Source: an uncultured Sanguibacteroides sp.
GTDB lineage: Bacteria > Bacteroidota > Bacteroidia > Bacteroidales > Marinifilaceae
NCBI RefSeq assembly: GCF_900543425.1
Contig: NZ_UQRQ01000040.1
Coordinates: 1 to 12,850 of the forward strand
DNA length: 12,850 bases
Reading direction: 5' to 3'
Part shown: piece after piece, positions 1 to 5,737 of the stretch
How positions within the stretch are numbered: the first letter of the stretch is position 1
Layout: every line of letters starts with the position of its first letter
Position numbers and translations under genes: made by a program
The notes under the pieces: model-generated
The model's database searches: none
What the model was told of the DNA's origin: nothing
What the model saw: the letters and a program-made list of their open reading frames with translations, nothing else

Positions 1-206
1 TGCCGATTGCGGATTGGAAAAGCGGGGATAAAAACGAAGGGGCATAAACAGTGAACGGCGAGCGTCGGGTTCGGCTTTCGGAACGACCGGACGACGGACT
101 GTCCGAGCGTAGCGAGTCCCGGAGGACAGTGAACGAAAAACGACTACACGACCGACGGGAATGTCCCCGCCCCGGAGGAGTTATCCCACTTGCAATTGTA
201 GATTTA
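1..206 (+). repeat. Left arm of a long inverted repeat (cut by window start)
   Basis: This stretch is repeated in reverse complement at 12608-12813. Aligning the two by eye gives about 16 mismatches and no gaps over 206 bases, roughly 92% identity. It is visibly richer in G and C than the neighbouring AT-rich spacers. It contains short self-complementary pieces, for example CGGAC/GTCCG around 93-110 and ACTGTCC/GGACAGT around 97-129. The right copy continues outward past the matching point, so the left copy probably extends beyond base 1. There are no transposase genes or obvious target-site duplications. It resembles a dispersed intergenic repeat of the host genome, but that is inference, since only two copies are visible. 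Confidence 0.9.
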
Positions 207-211
207 CAATT
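194..211. other. Small AT-rich hairpin after the nucleoside transporter gene
   Basis: A 7-bp perfect stem (194-200 with 205-211) and a 4-base loop lie about 30 bases beyond the stop of the minus-strand transporter gene. The stem is nearly all A/T and no clear T-run follows on the minus strand, so it is a weak terminator candidate at best. It also overlaps the inner end of the left inverted-repeat arm. The same short ATTTACAAT string recurs in other spacers of this window, so it may only be part of that repeat class. Confidence 0.3.
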
Positions 212-239
212 AAACGAATTAAGAGATTCTGTGATTATT

Positions 240-1649
240 TTATCCGATAATCATTCCGATAATCGTGGCCGACATCAATGAGGCCAAAGTACCTGCCAAC
301 AAAGCTCTCATACCAAATTTGGCCAAAAGGGGTTTATTTTTAGGGGTCAATCCTCCAATTCCCCCGATTTGAATACCGATAGATGCAAAATTAGCAAAAC
401 CGCACAGGAAATAGGTACACATGATTACGGATTTCATCTCGGCAAAAGCGCCTGCCGTCTTCAAACTGGCCAAATCCACATAGGCAATGAATTCGGTCAT
501 AATCACTTTTTGTCCCAAAAGACTACCAGCATGCACGATGTCCGCAGGACATATACCAATTAACCACATCAAGGGAGCAAACAGATACCCTAAGATCAAT
601 TGCAACGACAATTCATGCTGCTTCCCGTCCGTCAGATCGGCAATCCAATCGTTCAAGCCTACGATATGTCCAAACTTGGCAAATAAATAATTGGCAAAAG
701 CGATAAAAGCAACAAACACCAACAACATACCGGCAACATTCACGGCCAGTTTGACTCCTTCGGAAGCCCCATTGGAGATCGCATCCAAAACATTTTTACC
801 TACTTTATTCTTAGGAACCTCTATCGTATTTTGAATTTTCCGTGTCTGGGGAATCAATATCTTAGCAACGACGACAGCCCCGGGAGCGGCCATCACGGAA
901 GCTGCCAATAAATGTTTAGCGAACAGTAATCGTTGAACCGGATCCTCTCCGCCCAAAAAACTGATATAAGCTGCAAGGACACCGCCGGCAATCGTTGCCA
1001 TTCCTCCCGTCATCACTAAAAATATTTCAGAAGGAGACATATCATCCAGATAAGCTTTAACCATAAGAGGAGCTTCTGTCTGTCCCAGAAATATATTTCC
1101 CGTAACCGACAACGACTCCGGCCCGGTCAGATTCATCAATTTAGTCATCGCCCAGGCCATCCAATATACCACCTTCTGTATAATCCCAAGATAAAATAAC
1201 AACGAAGTCAAGGCGGAAAAGAAAATAATCGTCGGCAACACCTGAAAAGCGAAAATATACCCGCTCTTGGTGGTATCCATCAATCCGCCTAACAAGAACT
1301 CACTTCCGGCACGTGTAAAATCCAGTATGGTAACAAATATCTTTCCCACGAAATCAAATACGGCTTGAACCGGAGGAAAATATAAAATACCTACGGCCAA
1401 GATCAACTGTATTGCCATACCAATCCCCACAACCCGCCAGGATATCCCTTTACGATCGCTACTAAACAACCAGGCTATCCCAAGTATACTTACCATACCT
1501 ATAATTCCCCTCAAAATAGACATAAACGAAATATGACTTTCGATATTTACCGCACTATGTATTCCTCCTCCGGCTTGAGCGAAAAGGTTCCCTGCCGTCA
1601 ACACCAGCAATCCTATCATTAGCCCCGTTATTTTTCCAATCTTACCCAT
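240..1649 (-). CDS. NupC-type concentrative nucleoside transporter (CNT family)
   Basis: A 469-residue polytopic inner-membrane protein expected to import nucleosides by cation symport. The family signatures are present: GQTEAP at residues 189-194 (helical hairpin 1, nucleobase contacts in the Vibrio CNT structure), the gate-like glycine-rich stretch MTGGMATIAGG near 213-223, TEFIAY with Glu386 (ribose-contacting Glu in the family), and FANFAS with Asn420 and Ser423. Length is somewhat above the roughly 400-residue bacterial NupC norm because of an N-terminal hydrophobic segment ending in AQA (residues 1-26) that reads like a cleavable signal peptide. The ATG at 1649 is preferred because it includes that segment. 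No good Shine-Dalgarno is seen, as is common in Bacteroidetes. The gene is divergent from a secreted 5'-nucleotidase across a 157-base spacer, which supports a nucleoside-salvage role. The precise nucleoside and coupling ion cannot be read from sequence. Confidence 0.93.
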   Translation of the reverse strand: MGKIGKITGLMIGLLVLTAGNLFAQAGGGIHSAVNIESHISFMSILRGIIGMVSILGIAWLFSSDRKGISWRVVGIGMAIQLILAVGILYFPPVQAVFDFVGKIFVTILDFTRAGSEFLLGGLMDTTKSGYIFAFQVLPTIIFFSALTSLLFYLGIIQKVVYWMAWAMTKLMNLTGPESLSVTGNIFLGQTEAPLMVKAYLDDMSPSEIFLVMTGGMATIAGGVLAAYISFLGGEDPVQRLLFAKHLLAASVMAAPGAVVVAKILIPQTRKIQNTIEVPKNKVGKNVLDAISNGASEGVKLAVNVAGMLLVFVAFIAFANYLFAKFGHIVGLNDWIADLTDGKQHELSLQLILGYLFAPLMWLIGICPADIVHAGSLLGQKVIMTEFIAYVDLASLKTAGAFAEMKSVIMCTYFLCGFANFASIGIQIGGIGGLTPKNKPLLAKFGMRALLAGTLASLMSATIIGMIIG

Positions 1650-1741
1650 ATGTATTGTTATTGATGTTTATTATTCATAATAAGCAGGGCGAATTTACGC
1701 TTTTTAGCGATAGAAAAGATTCTTTTTAACAAAAAAATCCA

Positions 1742-1749
1742 TAGTTTTG
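1742..1749 (+). promoter_or_regulatory. Candidate -7 element for the 5'-nucleotidase gene
   Basis: TAGTTTTG matches the Bacteroidetes -7 consensus TAnnTTTG and lies about 57 bases upstream of the preferred ATG at 1807, giving a leader of about 50 bases. The expected -33 TTTG at about 1718-1721 is not present, so the call rests on the -7 match alone. Confidence 0.45.
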
Positions 1750-1806
1750 TCACGGGTACGATCCTTATATCTTACGCAATTGAAACACACGAATAAATCT
1801 ATATTT

Positions 1807-3573
1807 ATGAGAAGAATAATTTTATGGTTTTCCGGAATACTACTTCTGTTAAACCTTTTACAGGCTTGTTCATCCAAACCGGAAGAAGCACAACTTACCA
1901 TCTATTGTACCAGCGACGTACACGGCAGCATTTTCAATTACGATCTAAAAAGAGGGAAAGAAACTTCTCAAAGTCTCGCCAATGCTTCGACCATTCTCAA
2001 AGAAGCCCGAGCCAAGGACTCATTGAGTACGATCTTGTTGGACGGCGGTGATTTTCTTCAGGGCCAACCTTCTATCTACTATTATAATTTTATTGATACC
2101 ATTACCCCGCATATTCAGGCTCAAGTAATGAACTACTTAAAATACGATGCCGCCGCCGTGGGGAATCACGATATTGAGGCCGGACATCCGGTCTACGACC
2201 GTATCAAAAAAGAATTTCAATTTCCTTGGTTATCCGCAAATCTAATCGATCGTAAAACAGGCAAACCCTATTTTACACCTTATATCGTTCTGGAACGCCA
2301 AGGAATCAAAATTGCCGTTTTGGGAATGACGACTCCCAATATTCCTCAATGGTTACCGGAACACCTTTGGCAAGGAATTGAATTCGAAGATATGATCGAA
2401 TCCTCGAAAAAATGGATCGACATAATTCAAAAACAGGAAAAACCGGACATGATCATAGGACTTTTCCATTCCGGGTACGACTATACCTACGGTGGTGCCA
2501 ACGAAAAAACACCTAAAAACGAAAACGCCAGCAAATTGGTTGCTCAGCAGGTAGACGGATTCGATATAATTATATTCGGCCATGACCATACAGAGAAGCA
2601 AGAAGAGTTGACGAATGACTTCGGTCACAAGGTTCTGTTAATGGATCCCAAATCCCATGGCACTTATCTTGGTAAAATTGTTGTTTCCCTGAAACGGAAC
2701 GGTGACCATTATCAAAAATCTTACCGGAGCGAACTGATCGATCTGAACAAGGTAGCTACAGATAAGGATTACATTTCAACCTTTACCCCGGCAATAGACA
2801 AGGCTAAAGCATACATCAACACGGAATTGGGTACGTTCAAAAGTCCGCTTTCCGGACGGGATGCCATGTTCGGCCCTTCAGCTTTTATTGATTTTATCAA
2901 TGAAGCCCAATTAGCAGAAAGCGGAGCGGAAATCTCCTTTGCCTCCATTCTCTCTCGGGATGCTTACATCAAAGCAGGTAAGATTACCATGAAAGACATG
3001 TTTAATCTTTACGCTTACGAAAACTCTCTTTACACGATGCAGCTTTCCGGCGAAGAAATTCGAAAATATTTGGAATACGCGGCTGCCGTGCAGTTCAATA
3101 CCATGCAATCCAAAAAAGATCATCTGTTAAACTTTAAGAAAGATGCAGAAGGAGAGATTCTGACCAGCAGGAAAGGTTACCCGTTATTACAAAATGACTT
3201 TTTTAATTTCTCAGCTGCAGCCGGTATAAAATATACAGTGGATGTGAGTAAAGAACCGGGCAACCGGATTACCATCATCTCTATGGCCGACGGTACTCCC
3301 TTCAATCCCGAACACACGTACAAGGTAGCCGTAAACTCTTACCAAGGTAACGGAGGTGGAGGACACCTTACCCGCGGAGCAGGAATTCCCAAAGCAGAAC
3401 TGACGAAACGCATCGTCGACATCCGGGAAAAAGATATCCGCTATTACATTGCGGAATATATCAAACGCCAAAAAGTATTGGACCCTCAACCCCGGAACGA
3501 ATGGAAAGTCATTCCTGAAAAATGGTTTAAGAAAAGCAAAGAACAAGATTACAAATTGTTATATAGTAAATAA
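1807..3573 (+). CDS. Lipoprotein 5'-nucleotidase / cyclic-nucleotide phosphodiesterase family (UshA-like)
   Basis: A 588-residue two-domain metallophosphatase, expected to hydrolyse extracytoplasmic nucleotides to nucleosides and phosphate. The start at ATG 1807 is chosen over an in-frame TTG at 1747 because it places a lipoprotein signal directly at the N terminus: MRR, a hydrophobic core, then LLQAC with Cys21. The metallophosphoesterase domain (about 28-290) carries its metal ligands in order: SDVHG (Asp37, His39), GGDF (Asp82), GNHD (119-122), His221 in LFHSG, and GHDH (258-261). The C-terminal 5'-nucleotidase domain (about 335-545) specifies substrate and includes the glycine-rich GNGGGGHL near 514-521. 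All catalytic residues are intact and the length is usual for the family. It faces a CNT nucleoside transporter gene, so the pair can release and then import nucleosides. Substrate preference (5'-nucleotides, 2',3'-cyclic nucleotides or UDP-sugars) is not determinable here. Confidence 0.93.
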   Translation: MRRIILWFSGILLLLNLLQACSSKPEEAQLTIYCTSDVHGSIFNYDLKRGKETSQSLANASTILKEARAKDSLSTILLDGGDFLQGQPSIYYYNFIDTITPHIQAQVMNYLKYDAAAVGNHDIEAGHPVYDRIKKEFQFPWLSANLIDRKTGKPYFTPYIVLERQGIKIAVLGMTTPNIPQWLPEHLWQGIEFEDMIESSKKWIDIIQKQEKPDMIIGLFHSGYDYTYGGANEKTPKNENASKLVAQQVDGFDIIIFGHDHTEKQEELTNDFGHKVLLMDPKSHGTYLGKIVVSLKRNGDHYQKSYRSELIDLNKVATDKDYISTFTPAIDKAKAYINTELGTFKSPLSGRDAMFGPSAFIDFINEAQLAESGAEISFASILSRDAYIKAGKITMKDMFNLYAYENSLYTMQLSGEEIRKYLEYAAAVQFNTMQSKKDHLLNFKKDAEGEILTSRKGYPLLQNDFFNFSAAAGIKYTVDVSKEPGNRITIISMADGTPFNPEHTYKVAVNSYQGNGGGGHLTRGAGIPKAELTKRIVDIREKDIRYYIAEYIKRQKVLDPQPRNEWKVIPEKWFKKSKEQDYKLLYSK

Positions 3574-3576
3574 ATC

Positions 3577-3605
3577 AAAGGGACGCTCAAAAAAAGCGTC
3601 CCTTT
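3577..3605 (+). terminator. Intrinsic terminator hairpin after the 5'-nucleotidase gene
   Basis: A perfect 11-bp stem (3577-3587 with 3595-3605, AAAGGGACGCT pairing with its complement) and a 7-base A-rich loop start right after the stop codon. The T-run after the stem is short (TTT, then CC), so termination may be imperfect, but position and stem quality support the call. Confidence 0.75.
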
Positions 3606-3702
3606 CCACAAATGAATTGACTTGTCTTGTTCCGAAAAAATTTATCGTTTTTATAAAATACCGTCCTTAAATTTACTTTTCTCTTCTATAATCCTAAAGC
3701 CA

Positions 3703-3732
3703 TTACATGTCGGTTTTTATAACCTCATGTAA
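3703..3732 (-). terminator. Probable terminator hairpin after the DoxDA gene
   Basis: TTACATG (3703-3709) pairs with CATGTAA (3726-3732), and an inner GGTT/AACC stem (3712-3715 with 3721-3724) closes the loop. It lies just past the stop of the minus-strand DoxDA gene, in the spacer where that gene converges with the 5'-nucleotidase gene. No strong T-run follows on the minus strand, so this is a moderate call. Confidence 0.45.
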
Positions 3733-3739
3733 CCTTAAA

Positions 3740-4777
3740 TCAATATATGATTTCCGATTGAAAAGTCGCTCCGCTAATGTCCGTAAGTATCAGTTGATAA
3801 CTTCCTTTAGGCAAATTGGAAAATACGGTATCTCGAAATGTCAATTCAGCCTTACCCCCGAGAGGAATTACCAAACTATGTTTCCCCGGCTTTATTTTTG
3901 CCACATATTCATTATGAATCTGTTCTTCCGGAAAACGGGACAACGCTTTCCCGTCCATATAAAATAAGGAATCTCTCCCTTCTCCTATCAATGTTACTCC
4001 AATCAAAAACGACCCGTAAACATCCACACCTTCCACTCGATAAATGGTAAAAGAGAGCTCCCCTCCTTTTATCGTGGCGTCCGATATCTCAATTTTAGGC
4101 TTTACGGATTTATTATGTAGAGGTCCCCATACCCCATTGTGAAATTCCTGATTGGTATAAAGTGATAATAATAGTATAACAGCGGCTCCTCCAACGGCGA
4201 CCCTACCGCTCCACTTCACAGGTAACGGCAAAGTTCCCGAGGTCAGCCACAATAACCATTTTTTATTACTCCAGATAGGCCATTTTCTAAAACACCAGGC
4301 ATCTACAGAATACCTTCCTCCTCCGGATAGAAACACCGTAAAACCGGCTGCAACACCTAAAATTCCGATTTGCCACTCGTCCAAACAGGTTGTTCCCAAC
4401 CATCCGGACCCCAACAAGATCCCGGTAGCAAGACTCATGACCCCAACACTCATTAATCTGGTAAAAAAACCCAACATGAACAATAACCCTACAATCCCTT
4501 CAACTAAAGTAAAGACTACCATAGCCCACCATAATATCTCGGGATGAGTAACCAAATACTCTATAACGGAACGAATCCCTATCGAATTAGGCAAAAAATG
4601 ATTGAATTTTTCCCCGATATATCCCGCTGAATCCGGAATTAATTTATTCTCCAATACTAAACGTCGCCAAAAAGCCGAAAAATAGGTCCAACCGACAACC
4701 AATCGTATGGCTAAAGTGTACAAACCGAACAAAGAATAATTTTTCCATTCTTCCTGATTCACGCGTGATGAGTTCAT
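3740..4777 (-). CDS. DoxD/DoxA fusion, thiosulfate:quinone oxidoreductase-like membrane protein
   Basis: A 345-residue inner-membrane protein. The N-terminal half matches the DoxD/DoxX-type four-helix fold, with hydrophobic segments near residues 16-36, 83-105, 108-125 and 135-152; a further helix near 190-207 leads into a soluble C-terminal half (about 208-345) of beta-rich DoxA type. In Acidianus the DoxD and DoxA subunits form a thiosulfate:quinone oxidoreductase that makes tetrathionate; fused DoxDA proteins are known in Bacteroidetes, where activity is mostly unproven. One cysteine, Cys131 in GTTCLDEW, sits at a loop after the third helix. The start ATG is preceded by AAAAGGAA, a reasonable ribosome site. 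It lies 23 bases downstream of a MarR regulator gene and is the last gene of that operon. A role in sulfur-compound or quinone redox is family-based inference; DoxX-like proteins also have other roles. Confidence 0.85.
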   Translation of the reverse strand: MNSSRVNQEEWKNYSLFGLYTLAIRLVVGWTYFSAFWRRLVLENKLIPDSAGYIGEKFNHFLPNSIGIRSVIEYLVTHPEILWWAMVVFTLVEGIVGLLFMLGFFTRLMSVGVMSLATGILLGSGWLGTTCLDEWQIGILGVAAGFTVFLSGGGRYSVDAWCFRKWPIWSNKKWLLWLTSGTLPLPVKWSGRVAVGGAAVILLLSLYTNQEFHNGVWGPLHNKSVKPKIEISDATIKGGELSFTIYRVEGVDVYGSFLIGVTLIGEGRDSLFYMDGKALSRFPEEQIHNEYVAKIKPGKHSLVIPLGGKAELTFRDTVFSNLPKGSYQLILTDISGATFQSEIIY

Positions 4778-4800
4778 GACATTCCTTTTAAATAATTAAA

Positions 4801-5148
4801 TTATAATATTTTTTTTATAAGTTCCGGAACCTCTATCTCACTATTCTTCATTTTTTCCAACTCTTCCCGTCCCTGTTCCGTCAAAGAAAAATACATCTGT
4901 CGTTTATCCTGATCTCCCATGATCCGAATGACCAAACCTTTCTTTTCCACGGACCGGATTACCTTTGACGCATTAGAGTTCGTCAACCCCAACTGTTCCG
5001 CAATCTCACCGGAAGATAACTTCTCCGCACGAGTAAGAGTACAAAGCAGCATCCCTTCATTTAACCCCAAATGATGCCTTATTTCCAATTGAGTTTCAAA
5101 CTCCGCAATAGCCCGATATAAATCTCTGATCTTACAAAAAGTTTCCAT
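4801..5148 (-). CDS. MarR-family transcriptional regulator
   Basis: A 115-residue winged-helix DNA-binding protein, short for the family (usually about 140 residues) but complete. An N-terminal dimerisation helix (about 1-25) is followed by the helix-turn-helix (LSSGEIAEQLGLTNSNASKV, 44-63), a recognition-helix end SVEKKG (66-71), and the beta wing with the typical D-x-D-K-R pattern (GDQDKRQMYFSLTEQG, 78-93). The C-terminal dimerisation helix is abbreviated. It has two cysteines (Cys5, Cys36), so a redox-responsive mode as in OhrR-type members is possible but unproven. It lies between a small DUF6132-like membrane protein gene (92-base gap) and the DoxDA gene (23-base gap), all on the minus strand. 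It probably regulates this operon, most simply by binding the palindrome at 5473-5509. Its ligand is not deducible from sequence. Confidence 0.9.
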   Translation of the reverse strand: METFCKIRDLYRAIAEFETQLEIRHHLGLNEGMLLCTLTRAEKLSSGEIAEQLGLTNSNASKVIRSVEKKGLVIRIMGDQDKRQMYFSLTEQGREELEKMKNSEIEVPELIKKIL

Positions 5149-5240
5149 GCAATCGACAACTTTAAAGGATTCTGTGATTAATAATTTAGTAATTGGGTCA
5201 TTCTTAATTTACAATCTGTAATCCAAAATTTATAATTAAA

Positions 5241-5441
5241 TTATTCCTTTCCCGATTTGAATAAGCTCAGTAATAAACCTCCCATCACCGCACCCCACAA
5301 CGAACTATTCACCGGAGAAGAGGTTATCGGACAAGTCCCGCTTTCGCAACCGACAAATTTCCAATATAAAAAGCCTCCTAAAGCCCCCAGTATAATACCC
5401 AACATTGTAAGCCAATATCGTTTAAAAAATCTTTTTATCAT
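5241..5441 (-). CDS. Small two-helix membrane protein with a Cys pair (DUF6132-like)
   Basis: A 66-residue membrane protein. The start at ATG 5441 is chosen over an upstream in-frame ATG at 5483 because it gives a compact MIKRFFKRYW N terminus, is preceded by a GGAG ribosome-site-like sequence, and leaves room for the promoter at 5461-5492. Two hydrophobic segments (about 10-27 and 46-60) flank a loop holding GCESGTCPITSSP (31-43), with Cys32 and Cys37. This GCxSGxCPITS pattern is what I recall of the DUF6132 family, which in Bacteroidetes often occurs near sulfur or rhodanese genes; that association is from memory. No enzymatic function is known to me. Its position as first gene of a MarR-DoxDA operon suggests a part in sulfur or thiol redox at the membrane. 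Confidence 0.78.
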   Translation of the reverse strand: MIKRFFKRYWLTMLGIILGALGGFLYWKFVGCESGTCPITSSPVNSSLWGAVMGGLLLSLFKSGKE

Positions 5442-5460
5442 AACTCCATTTTTTATTTGA

Positions 5461-5492
5461 CAAACATATGATTTATTTTCCATTAAAACAAA
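5461..5492 (-). promoter_or_regulatory. Bacteroidetes-type promoter of the DUF6132-MarR-DoxDA operon
   Basis: Read on the minus strand, TTTG (5489-5492) is followed after 20 bases by TATGTTTG (5461-5468). This fits both elements and the spacing of the Bacteroidetes consensus (TTTG at -33, TAnnTTTG at -7). The start codon at 5441 follows closely, so the leader would be only about 15 bases. It is the best-matching promoter in the window. Confidence 0.65.
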
Positions 5493-5509
5493 TTTCCAAT
5501 GGAAAATAA
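5473..5509. promoter_or_regulatory. Candidate operator palindrome for the MarR regulator
   Basis: A perfect 12-bp inverted repeat (5473-5484 TTATTTTCCATT, complementary to 5498-5509) surrounds a 13-base centre. A tighter palindrome, TTTCCAATGGAAA, sits at 5493-5505. Both overlap or abut the -33 element of the operon promoter, where bound repressor would block RNA polymerase. MarR proteins bind near-palindromes of about 16-20 bases, often in their own promoter, so autoregulation is the natural reading. The assignment to this particular regulator is inference. Confidence 0.5.
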
Positions 5510-5683
5510 TATTTTATATAGAACGTTACGACAAGAAATATCTTCGAATCCTCTTCAGAATTACAATAGGTATTGAGAATGTGATGAAAAAACTGGCATA
5601 ATTTATTTATAAAACGAAGGTAGAACAATTTCTCGACTTCCAATATAATAATACCCAAAAACTACCCTTCTTGAAAAATAAAA

Positions 5684-5717
5684 CAACGTCCGCCTCTTTC
5701 ACAAGAAACGGACGTTG
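5684..5717 (-). terminator. Intrinsic terminator of the receptor-lipoprotein operon
   Basis: CAACGTCCG (5684-5692) pairs perfectly with CGGACGTTG (5709-5717). On the minus strand the stem is followed by TTTTATTTTT. It lies about 20 bases past the lipoprotein stop codon. Stem and T-run make it the strongest terminator in the window, and it points in the direction of the lipoprotein gene. Confidence 0.85.
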
Positions 5718-5737
5718 CAATAAAGTGATCCAATTAA

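Noticed and set aside
51..281. Arg-rich 76-codon frame over the left repeat arm, read as a gene
   Set aside because: It starts with GTG inside a repeated, GC-richer element, overlaps the end of the transporter gene on the other strand, and resembles no known protein. It is kept only as a low-interest finding.
1747..1806. Longer nucleotidase start at TTG 1747
   Set aside because: It would bury the lipoprotein signal behind 20 residues and would overlap the -7 element. The ATG at 1807 gives a normal signal peptide with Cys21.
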